A stretch of 9,274 bases of DNA from Lentisphaeria bacterium (GTDB lineage: Bacteria; Verrucomicrobiota; Lentisphaeria; Oligosphaerales; JAFGRS01): NCBI GenBank assembly GCA_016935045.1, contig JAFGRS010000037.1:1-9274 (forward strand), in the 5' to 3' direction. Positions 1-5,452 of this stretch are shown in pieces (the stretch's first letter is position 1; each line of letters opens with the position of its first letter). The position numbers were made by a program, and so were the translations under genes. The notes below the pieces were generated by a model that saw only the letters and a program-made list of their open reading frames with translations, did not search any database and had not been told where the DNA came from.

Positions 1-25
1 AAGTACCTGACGTCTCTGGCGTGAA

Positions 26-60
26 ATGGTCCATCGTCCATGGTCCATGGTCCATGGTCC
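26..60. repeat. 7-bp tandem repeat, five copies
   Basis: Five head-to-tail copies of the heptamer ATGGTCC run without a gap; copy two (33-39) carries one change, ATCGTCC. It lies downstream of the DUF5060 hydrolase gene, outside any convincing reading frame. Heptamer tandem repeats between genes are known in several bacterial groups, for example the short tandemly repeated repetitive sequences of cyanobacteria. No function can be read from this copy. Confidence 0.9.
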
Positions 61-100
61 CCAGTTGCGCGAAGCGCTAAGTACCGCACCTATGTGACGG

Positions 101-130
101 CCGAGGACGGCCGGCCACCGGGTCCTCCGG
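101..130 (-). terminator. GC-rich hairpin just after a stop codon (weak terminator candidate)
   Basis: GAGGAC at 103-108 pairs with GTCCTC at 122-127, and two more C-G pairs form outside if C128 is bulged. The loop contains the palindrome GGCCGGCC. The hairpin starts three bases beyond the stop codon of the minus-strand hydrolase gene. No T-tract follows on the minus strand, so it is not a standard intrinsic terminator. It could be a 3'-end stabilising hairpin or chance in GC-rich DNA. Confidence 0.2.
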
Positions 131-132
131 GG

Positions 133-2475
133 CTACTCGATCCGGGAACACTTCGCGGCGATGTCGTACCGGAATGGGGGGATGGCCAGGGACATGCTGC
201 CGGCGGCGGAGATGCCCTCGACGGTCCCGGTGGGCACACCGCGCCAGGAATCCCACCACTCGATCGAGTACCTCCCGTCGCCGAGCCCGGAGAGTGTCGC
301 CTTCGTGGCCGGCACGGGATCGATCGACTGGCCGGCCCGCAGGGTGTAGGCCATGCTGGTGCGGTTGCGCACCCAGAACCAGGCCCGGTCCCCCGTCCGC
401 AGACCCGTGACCACCACGGGAGGCGGAGAGAAATAGCGGCTCAGGCTGTAGCCCACCTCCAACCGGTCTTTGCCAAAGGCTTCGAGCCGAATCTCGTGCC
501 TGCCGGCAGGCACGGGGACCTCGATGGTCTCCCCGTAGACGGTGCGCCAGTTGCCGTATTGCGGGACGTGTTCGGACGCCTTCCCCAAGCCTTCGCCGGC
601 GGGGAACGCGCGTTCGACCACCGGCGCGCCGTCGAGTTCGACGACCAGCCGGTTGGCGCCATCGCCGACGGACATCTCCACCTCTACCCGGAAGGTGGCC
701 GCTTCACGGCACTGCAGCACGAACGTGGGCGTGGTCTTGCGCTCGGCTCCCGCGTGGAGGTGGCCCTGAAGCTCCTCCTCGTTGCTGCACCTGCCGGTCA
801 GCGGATCCACCTCGAAACGCTCCGCCCGGGCCTTGTCGAAAGGAGCCCTGCTGCCCGGATGCAGCCTGCCGTCCGTGAGTTGCGGCAGGACGCCCGGGTC
901 CGCCAACGCGACGCCGTCAACCAGCAGGGGGCGCAGGCTCGGTTCGGTCCACGGTATGTCACGGCCGTACTCTGCGAGGGCCGTGTAGTGCCCGTAGAGC
1001 CCGAGCCTGTCCAGATACCCGGCCACAAACCAGAAGGCCCCGGGCCCCGACGCCCCGGCCATGACCGGCGCCCAGAGACCATTGTGGAGGTGCAGGCCCT
1101 CCGGATCGTAGGGGTACTGGCCCTGGGTCCCGTCACGATGAATGATGCCCTGTTCACCAAGGAAGAACGGCTTGCGCCAGCGTCCGATGCTCTGCCGCAC
1201 CACATCCGCCAAGGCGACGGGCAGGTTCTCGCCCTGGTAGGAGTGGACCTGCACCACCTCCATTTCGGGCAGTTGCCAGAACGGGTCCTGGGCATCCAGA
1301 CTCTTGCCCATCAAGGAATTGCTGACTGGATGCCGCCACGGATCGATGCCGCGCAGGTAGCGTCCCATGTCCCGGTGCCAGGCGACCTGAGCGTCGCTCA
1401 GCCTGGTGTCGGGCACGAGTTCGTTCCAGAACTCCCAGCACATGAGGTTTGGGCTGTAGCCCCAGCGGGCCACGCAGTAGCGCAGGCGCCGGCGCACGAG
1501 TTCGGCCATCGCCGGGTCGGTCCAGAACTCCGCCACCTCCCCGCACGGTCCCCCGTTCTCCTCGAGACAGAAGGCATAGCGCCTGCGCCAGGCACGCGCC
1601 CCGCCCGCCTGGGCCACGGCCCCATTGACCATGCCGTTGGCGTTGTACAGACAGTGCATGATGTACAGGCCGCGGCGTGCGGCCAGGTCGTAGAGCTGGT
1701 CGATCTCCCAACACGCCCGCGGATGGTACCAACCCGGGCCGCGGTAGCCGCTCGCCTCGTCCGCCGTGTTCTCGATCTCGTACCACCATGAATCGGCGCG
1801 CAGCCGCACGAAGGTGCCCTTCGCGTCGGCCAGCCGGTTCATGTGGGTCTCGCTTTCCCCCAGGCGTGCCGGAGGCAGCGCCTGACCCAGCTTCGCCCAC
1901 GAGAACACGTTGATGCCGATGGGCATGTACGGCGTCCCGTCGTCGTACTCGAACGCAAAGGGATTGGCCCGGGAGACCCGGATGAACCCCTTGTAGTCTG
2001 CCGCCGTGCACCGGAAGGAGCCCTCAGGCGAGAGCGTCTCGCCGCCCCGGGTGCGAACGCGGATCCGGAAGTGGTGTTCGCCTGCCCGGGTCGGCGTGAA
2101 GCGGACCTTCCAGCAGGCGGCCCCCTCCCGGCCGACCGTCCCGTCGGCCTCCCGTTCATAAGGAGTGTAGTGGAAGGCGGGGATTTCGGCCGTATCCCCG
2201 GAGGGCAGGCGGAAGACGCAGGTGATGTCAATCTCTCCTGGGTCGTACGGGTTGGCAAACTCACCCTCCACGGGAAAGCTCAGTTCCAGCCTGCCGCCCT
2301 GGGGTACGACAGCGGCACTGGCCTCGATGGCGCCGATGCGAACCGGGGACGGCAACTCGGATCGGGGTGCAGTCATGGCAGCAACCCTCGACAGAAGGAT
2401 GCATCCGGCACCCAGAAGTGCTCTCACCCGCCGCGCGGTCCCGTAAAAACATCTAAAAGAAAGCTTATGGAACAT
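133..2475 (-). CDS. DUF5060-containing GH5-like (clan GH-A) glycoside hydrolase, secreted
   Basis: This is a 780-residue secreted-type glycoside hydrolase. The N-terminus has basic residues (RRVR, 15-18) and a short hydrophobic stretch (19-29), consistent with a signal peptide, although the n-region is long. Residues about 45-160 match the beta-sandwich DUF5060 domain that precedes many GH5-like catalytic domains. A TIM-barrel-like domain follows (about 165-510). WEFWNE (347-352) gives E352 as probable acid/base, and FFLGEQG (437-443) gives E441 as probable nucleophile, the usual clan GH-A pair at the ends of strands 4 and 7; H411 lies in VQVHSY between them. Residues about 580-690 look like a carbohydrate-binding beta-sandwich (VPVPAGRHEIRLEAF). 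The last 90 residues form the C-terminal sandwich typical of these proteins (GDGRYSIEWWDSW). The ATG at 2475 has GGAAGG eight bases upstream. It lies about 300 bp downstream of the sulfatase on the same strand. The fold is well supported; the substrate is unknown. Confidence 0.9.
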   Translation of the reverse strand: MFHKLSFRCFYGTARRVRALLGAGCILLSRVAAMTAPRSELPSPVRIGAIEASAAVVPQGGRLELSFPVEGEFANPYDPGEIDITCVFRLPSGDTAEIPAFHYTPYEREADGTVGREGAACWKVRFTPTRAGEHHFRIRVRTRGGETLSPEGSFRCTAADYKGFIRVSRANPFAFEYDDGTPYMPIGINVFSWAKLGQALPPARLGESETHMNRLADAKGTFVRLRADSWWYEIENTADEASGYRGPGWYHPRACWEIDQLYDLAARRGLYIMHCLYNANGMVNGAVAQAGGARAWRRRYAFCLEENGGPCGEVAEFWTDPAMAELVRRRLRYCVARWGYSPNLMCWEFWNELVPDTRLSDAQVAWHRDMGRYLRGIDPWRHPVSNSLMGKSLDAQDPFWQLPEMEVVQVHSYQGENLPVALADVVRQSIGRWRKPFFLGEQGIIHRDGTQGQYPYDPEGLHLHNGLWAPVMAGASGPGAFWFVAGYLDRLGLYGHYTALAEYGRDIPWTEPSLRPLLVDGVALADPGVLPQLTDGRLHPGSRAPFDKARAERFEVDPLTGRCSNEEELQGHLHAGAERKTTPTFVLQCREAATFRVEVEMSVGDGANRLVVELDGAPVVERAFPAGEGLGKASEHVPQYGNWRTVYGETIEVPVPAGRHEIRLEAFGKDRLEVGYSLSRYFSPPPVVVTGLRTGDRAWFWVRNRTSMAYTLRAGQSIDPVPATKATLSGLGDGRYSIEWWDSWRGVPTGTVEGISAAGSMSLAIPPFRYDIAAKCSRIE
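495..514. repeat. 20-bp perfect palindrome inside the hydrolase gene
   Basis: CGTGCCTGCC followed by its exact reverse complement GGCAGGCACG. It lies in the putative carbohydrate-binding module of the hydrolase and encodes part of VPAGRH on the minus strand. The central 16 bases (497-512) match the intergenic palindrome at 4788-4803 at 15 of 16 positions, so this may be a copy of a dispersed palindromic repeat tolerated in coding sequence. Coding constraint plus chance is the alternative. Confidence 0.6.
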
Positions 2476-2483
2476 AGCATGAT

Positions 2484-2489
2484 CCTTCC
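2484..2489 (-). promoter_or_regulatory. Ribosome binding site of the DUF5060 hydrolase
   Basis: GGAAGG on the minus strand lies eight bases before the ATG at 2475. A nearer ATG (2480-2478) is only three bases from this motif and opens a different, short frame. The spacing therefore selects 2475 as the start. Confidence 0.65.
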
Positions 2490-2502
2490 GTGCTCCCTCG
2501 CT

Positions 2503-2639
2503 TCACGCTCCCCCGCCGCAGGCCGCGAAGCGCTTCGCATCCAGGTCGCAGGCCGCGACGATGCGTCCGCGCCGGAGTTCCCGGTAGGCCCGAGCGCGTG
2601 CCCGGGCGCGGGGTCCGCAGCCGAGAAAAGCGCATGCAT
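2503..2639 (-). pseudogene. Decayed N-terminal remnant of a Gfo/Idh/MocA-family oxidoreductase
   Basis: One minus-strand frame reads FLGCGPRARARARAY, then IVAACDLDAKRFAACG, then a stop (TGA, 2505-2503). This resembles the start of a Gfo/Idh/MocA NAD(P)-dependent dehydrogenase: first strand with GxGxx(A/R)xxH-A-Y, a helix, then the second strand ending in (V/A)xCDxDxxR. The position usually held by His is Arg here. The frame has no start codon of its own near the motif. Two ATGs (2639 and 2635), preceded by a ribosome-site-like AAAGGG seven bases before 2639, are in other frames; removing one T from the TTTT at 2626-2629 joins the ATG at 2635 to the motif. The remaining roughly 300 residues of such an enzyme are absent: the stop falls only 27 bases before the hydrolase ATG, in the same frame. 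I infer a frameshifted, truncated gene. The match is short, so chance resemblance is possible. Confidence 0.5.
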
Positions 2640-2775
2640 GAGGGAACCCTTTCTCTCGCGTCCCTGGTGGCCCGTCGCCGATGGGCTGCCGACAAACGCT
2701 GGACACCGCACCGGTTCCCGCGCCGGACCGCCGTGAGGCCCCCTGGCGGCCGGCGTGCGCGGACGCGCGCAGGCG
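2640..2775. other. Gap downstream of the sulfatase; nothing recognisable except a small hairpin
   Basis: No credible reading frame or promoter is seen. TGCGCG (2756-2761) and CGCGCA (2766-2771) form a perfect six-pair stem with a four-base loop, starting four bases after the sulfatase stop codon. There is no T-tract after it on the minus strand. It may be a weak 3'-end hairpin; the downstream hydrolase could still be co-transcribed. Confidence 0.4.
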
Positions 2776-4338
2776 TCAAGGGCGGGTCCGCCCGCCTTCG
2801 CGGATGGTCTGGAGCAGTGCGGCCAGCTCCTGTACCCGTTCGGGATGGCGGTCAGCCAGGTTGGTGGTTTCCCCGGGATCCACGGCCAGGTCGAAGAGCT
2901 GGGGCTTGGGCCCACCGCCCCGTTCCGGGTTGGCACGGCGACCGCCCCCGGGCTCGATGTACTTCCACTGCCCCCGCCGCAGGGCGAGTCCCCCCGCATG
3001 CTCGACCACGTACTCCCGCCCCGTGGCGGATTCCCCCAGGAGGGCAAGCAGCACGTTCAGACTGTCGGGCCCGTCCGCCGCCGCCAGGGGCTGATCCGTC
3101 AGCGCCGCGAAGGACGCCAACAGGTCAACCTGGGTGACGATGGCATCCGTCTGCCCCGGCTTCACCCGTGCCGGCCACCGCACGAGAAAGGGCATCCGCG
3201 TGCCGCCCTCGAAGCGGCTGTACTTGCCGCCCCGCCATGGACCGGCCGGTCTGTGGTCTCCCAGCCGCTCCACCGCCCCGTCCTTGTAGCCGTCGTCCAG
3301 AACCGGTCCGTTGTCGCTGCTGAGCAGCACCAGAGTGTCCCGCGCCAGCCCCAATCGGTCCAGGGCATCGAGCAATTCGCCCACACACCAGTCAAACTGC
3401 ACGATAACATCGCCGCGGGGTCCCATGTCGGTCTTGCCGACAAAGCGTGGGTGGGGTACGCGGGGGACATGGACATCGTGGGTGGCAAAGTACAGAAAGA
3501 AAGGCTGCTCGGACGCCTTCCGCGCCTCGATGAAGGCCACGGCCTTGGCGACGAAGCGGTCTGCCATGTCCTCGTCCACCCACAGGGCCGCGGTCCCCCC
3601 CTTCATATAGCCGATGCGCCCGATGCCGTTGACAACGGCCTGGTTGTGCCCGTGACTCCAGTCCAGCTTGAGCTGCTCGCGGTGCGTCACCCCCGTCGGC
3701 AACCCGGGAAAGGGCGTCCGGTAGCTGACCTGGATGGGATCGGCCGGGTCCAGCCCTGCGACACGGCGGTCCTCGACGTACACGCAGGGCACACGGTCCC
3801 CCGTTGCAGGCATCAGGAAGGCATACTCGAAGCCAATGTCCAGGGGCCCGGGGGTGATGTCCCCATTCCAGTCCAGCTCCGGCTGCCCCTGGCCCAGCCC
3901 AAGGTGCCACTTCCCCACCACCCCGGTGCGGTAGCCCGCCCGCCGCAGGAGCGCGGGAAGCGTGATGCGGCCCGGCTCGATGATCATCGCGGCGTTGCCG
4001 GCAAGCACACCGGTCCCCTGGCGCCGGAATGCATATTCCCCCGTGAGCATGGCGTAACGCGAAGGCGTACAGGTGGCGGCGGCCGAATACCCGCTCGTGA
4101 AACGCAAACCCTCCCGGGCAAGACGGTCTACGTTGGGAGTCGATACCCGGGTCGCACCGTAACAGCCCACGTCGCCGTAGCCGATGTCATCCCCGTAGAT
4201 CAGAAGGATGTTCGGACGCCCGGGCGCCGCCGCGTGAACAGACGCCTGCAGCAGCAGCAACACCAGACCCACGAGCGGCAGACACCCGTGCACCACACCA
4301 CGGCGGACGCGGCGGCAACCCGGTTGCTGCAGCATCAT
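2776..4338 (-). CDS. Secreted S1-family (formylglycine-dependent) sulfatase
   Basis: This 520-residue protein hydrolyses sulfate esters, probably on a polysaccharide or its oligosaccharides. A signal peptide is clear: basic start (RRVRR), hydrophobic core PLVGLVLLLL (21-30) and likely cleavage after SVHA near residue 36. The mature chain opens with PNILLIYGDDIGYGDVG, where D50 and D51 are expected calcium ligands. CTPSR (90-94) is the C-x-P-S-R signature whose Cys90 is converted to formylglycine. Other family active-site positions are present: K143 and H145 in GKWHLG, H287 and H290 in ATHDVH, D342 and N343 in SDNG, and K372 in RGGKYSRFEGGTR. Length is normal and the C-terminal subdomain (LFDLAVDPGETTNLA, 481-495) is complete. 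AAAGGG lies seven bases before the start. It sits upstream of the DUF5060 hydrolase on the same strand. The substrate cannot be read from sequence, and no maturation enzyme is in the window. Confidence 0.96.
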   Translation of the reverse strand: MMLQQPGCRRVRRGVVHGCLPLVGLVLLLLQASVHAAAPGRPNILLIYGDDIGYGDVGCYGATRVSTPNVDRLAREGLRFTSGYSAAATCTPSRYAMLTGEYAFRRQGTGVLAGNAAMIIEPGRITLPALLRRAGYRTGVVGKWHLGLGQGQPELDWNGDITPGPLDIGFEYAFLMPATGDRVPCVYVEDRRVAGLDPADPIQVSYRTPFPGLPTGVTHREQLKLDWSHGHNQAVVNGIGRIGYMKGGTAALWVDEDMADRFVAKAVAFIEARKASEQPFFLYFATHDVHVPRVPHPRFVGKTDMGPRGDVIVQFDWCVGELLDALDRLGLARDTLVLLSSDNGPVLDDGYKDGAVERLGDHRPAGPWRGGKYSRFEGGTRMPFLVRWPARVKPGQTDAIVTQVDLLASFAALTDQPLAAADGPDSLNVLLALLGESATGREYVVEHAGGLALRRGQWKYIEPGGGRRANPERGGGPKPQLFDLAVDPGETTNLADRHPERVQELAALLQTIREGGRTRP

Positions 4339-4345
4339 GTCTCAT

Positions 4346-4351
4346 CCCTTT
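4346..4351 (-). promoter_or_regulatory. Ribosome binding site of the sulfatase
   Basis: AAAGGG on the minus strand, seven bases before the ATG at 4338. A second in-frame ATG follows immediately, so the start could be either of two adjacent codons. Confidence 0.55.
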
Positions 4352-4620
4352 CCCTTGCATAGGGCAACCGCACGACGCGATCACCCGCGGAGCAACACCC
4401 GTACCGTCGACACGGCGCGCAGAGCCAACCGAACAGCGCGCCACGCGCCCACCGCCACAACACAACATGGCCCCCATGGCCACATCCGGCAAGCGGAACT
4501 GCCACCGACCCAGGACGGTTTGAGATCCGCCGCCCGGGTCCCCGCCGCCGCCACTGTCCTTGCGGCAGTGGGGCGACGATCCGAGAGAAAGGGGGAAGAG
4601 CGGCGGCAGCCCGCCCCCCC

Positions 4621-4650
4621 GTTTTCCGGACACCCCGACGACCGGAAAAC
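4621..4650. repeat. 9-bp inverted repeat
   Basis: GTTTTCCGG (4621-4629) and CCGGAAAAC (4642-4650) form a perfect nine-pair stem with a 12-base loop. No T-run follows on either strand, and on the left flank there is a run of C. It is not a standard terminator; it may be a protein binding site or part of the larger inverted-repeat cluster to the right. Confidence 0.6.
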
Positions 4651-4664
4651 ACCCGCCCCGGAGT

Positions 4665-4678
4665 GTTCCCGCGGGAAC
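4665..4678. repeat. 14-bp perfect palindrome
   Basis: GTTCCCGCGGGAAC is its own reverse complement. It lies between the 9-bp inverted repeat and the structured element at 4701. It could be an operator for a dimeric regulator; nothing else supports that. Confidence 0.5.
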
Positions 4679-4700
4679 GCGGGCGTTCCAGGCTCAGAAC

Positions 4701-4831
4701 ACCTTGCGCGGCGGAAGACAAGGGGAACCCAACGGGCGCCGCGAAGGTGGTCCCGCAAGCCGAGCGGGACCTGGCGCCACTCGGCCCTGCCTGTCGGCAG
4801 GCAGTCCGTGGCGCCGACCTGGGATCACCTT
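4701..4831. other. Cluster of nested and competing stems; candidate structured RNA or palindromic DNA element
   Basis: Four stems follow one another almost without gaps. A: 4701-4713 with 4737-4748, 12 pairs with G4706 bulged. C: 4749-4756 with 4764-4771, eight pairs, abutting A directly. D: 4773-4780 with 4808-4815, eight pairs. E, inside D: 4787-4793 with 4798-4804, seven pairs and a TCGG loop. An alternative stem B pairs 4744-4754 with 4821-4831 (11 pairs, one G-T) and would break A and C. The pairings are read directly from the sequence. No known riboswitch or housekeeping RNA motif was recognised, and the transcribed strand is unknown. GC-rich DNA makes stems easy, but this length and continuity are more than I would expect. 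Confidence 0.4.
4787..4804. repeat. 7-bp stem with TCGG loop, related to the palindrome at 495-514
   Basis: CTGCCTG and CAGGCAG flank TCGG. The 16 bases 4788-4803 differ from 497-512 at one position only. This suggests a palindromic repeat family in this genome, one copy in a coding region and one at the tip of the intergenic structure. Confidence 0.55.
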
Positions 4832-4897
4832 TCGTTTCCGGTTGCGCCGGCATTCTGAGCAGACATGTAAGGACGTCTGAGGCTGTTTCGAGACGTT

Positions 4898-4910
4898 GCG
4901 CATCATGCGC
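4898..4910. repeat. 13-bp palindrome GCGCAT-C-ATGCGC
   Basis: Perfect six-base half-sites around a central C, about 180 bp upstream of the BON-like gene. The symmetry would suit a dimeric DNA-binding protein, but no promoter was found next to it. Confidence 0.4.
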
Positions 4911-4981
4911 CGCACTGCATTTGGGGCTTGCTTTCGGCACCAAACCGGCGTACGCTCCTCTCCGTAGTGGTGAAGGCAGGG

Positions 4982-5014
4982 AAGGCATGGGGGAGGCATG
5001 GGGGAGGCATGGGG
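4982..5014. repeat. 11-bp tandem repeat, three copies
   Basis: AAGGCATGGGG (4982-4992) is followed by two copies of GAGGCATGGGG (4993-5003, 5004-5014). A partial related unit, GAAGGCAGGG, precedes at about 4973-4981. The array lies 74 bases before the BON-like start codon, in its probable 5' leader. Slippage during replication would explain it; a role in expression is possible but unsupported. Confidence 0.75.
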
Positions 5015-5076
5015 AATCGAGACCGGACAGGCAAAAGGGGATCGGCACGCGGCACGGGGTTGGTGTCGCTTGTGGC

Positions 5077-5082
5077 GGGGGA
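5077..5082 (+). promoter_or_regulatory. Weak ribosome binding site of the BON-like gene
   Basis: GGGGGA six bases before the ATG at 5089. It is an imperfect match to GGAGG. It supports ATG 5089 over the much longer open frame that extends upstream, whose translation is low-complexity. Confidence 0.35.
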
Positions 5083-5088
5083 ATTGGC

Positions 5089-5403
5089 ATGACGGCAAAC
5101 GATGTGAAGATCCGCACCGCGGTCATGATCGTGCTGCAGCGCGGCGGTGTGGTCGTGCGCGATCTTCATCTGTATGTATACCAAGGCTCCGTCGACATCA
5201 CGGGGAGCTTCAGCATCGTTCACCACGGGGGTCGGGTCCCGCAGGCAAAGCAGACCGACGACACGGCCACGGCACTCCTCCAGATTGAGCGGCAAGTGAG
5301 CAGAATGCGCGAGGTCACGCACCTGAAGATGGAGTTCGACAACTGGGAGAAGCTGCCCTCGGGAGCATGGGTCAGACGCGTCGCCGAAGTGCGCCGACGC
5401 TGA
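5089..5403 (+). CDS. Small BON-like domain protein
   Basis: This 104-residue protein has no signal peptide or membrane segment. Its pattern resembles a BON domain (a small alpha/beta fold found in OsmY and in outer-membrane or ligand-binding proteins): helix DVKIRTAVMIVLQ (5-17), strand DLHLYVYQG (25-33), strand SVDITGSF with conserved-type glycines G33 and G39, then helix TALLQIERQVSRM (61-73) and strand EVTHLKMEF (75-83). About 18 residues (HHGGRVPQAKQTDD region, 45-58) replace the usual short turn before the second helix. The tail is WEKLPSGAWVRR followed by a basic end. Codon third positions are mostly G or C and the protein is not low-complexity, so the gene looks real. It is the only plus-strand gene and converges on the beta-helix gene with a 49-base gap. 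The BON assignment is by pattern only. Its role in this locus is unknown. Confidence 0.75.
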   Translation: MTANDVKIRTAVMIVLQRGGVVVRDLHLYVYQGSVDITGSFSIVHHGGRVPQAKQTDDTATALLQIERQVSRMREVTHLKMEFDNWEKLPSGAWVRRVAEVRRR

Positions 5404-5452
5404 AGGCCGTTTCTGCCTTGTCCGGTGTGTGTTCTGTCCCGTTTCCCCAGGC
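5404..5452. other. Short convergent intergenic gap
   Basis: These 49 bases separate two genes that end facing each other. A two-way terminator would be expected here, but I see no convincing hairpin with a T-tract. Confidence 0.4.

Larger units (their letters stand above)
4339..5088. other. 750-bp divergent intergenic region, no gene, rich in inverted repeats
   Basis: This gap separates the minus-strand sulfatase from the plus-strand BON-like gene, so promoters for both should lie here; I could not pick clear -35/-10 pairs. Open frames exist on both strands, but their translations are low-complexity Arg/Pro/Gly-rich and overlap each other, as expected of GC-rich noncoding DNA. It contains several inverted repeats at 4551-4910 and an 11-bp tandem repeat at 4982-5014. 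Confidence 0.6.

Noticed and set aside
26..60. CRISPR array
   Set aside because: The 7-bp units are directly adjacent with no spacers.
40..1791. Long plus-strand open frame opposite the DUF5060 hydrolase
   Set aside because: Complementary-frame shadow of a gene with intact catalytic motifs; no recognisable protein pattern.
2475..2503. Read-through fusion of the Gfo/Idh remnant to the hydrolase across the TGA
   Set aside because: The frames match, but the hydrolase has its own well-spaced ribosome site, start codon and signal-like N-terminus, and no selenocysteine or other recoding signal is visible.
2755..4362. Plus-strand open frame of 535 codons opposite the sulfatase
   Set aside because: Shadow of a complete sulfatase with all active-site residues; low-complexity translation.
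4701..4831. Cobalamin or other known riboswitch
   Set aside because: An AAGGGGAAC-like stretch and CCCGC recall parts of the cobalamin aptamer, but the B12-box sequence and correct order are missing, and no vitamin B12, SAM, TPP or glycine motif fits.
4621..4831. Integron attC site or insertion-sequence end
   Set aside because: No transposase or integrase frame is nearby, no target-site duplication was found, and the stem ends do not match the attC core consensus.
4335..5126. Minus-strand open frame (263 codons) across the intergenic region
   Set aside because: It overlaps both the sulfatase start and the BON-like gene, and its translation is Arg/Pro/Ser/Gly-rich with no domain pattern; other frames here look the same.
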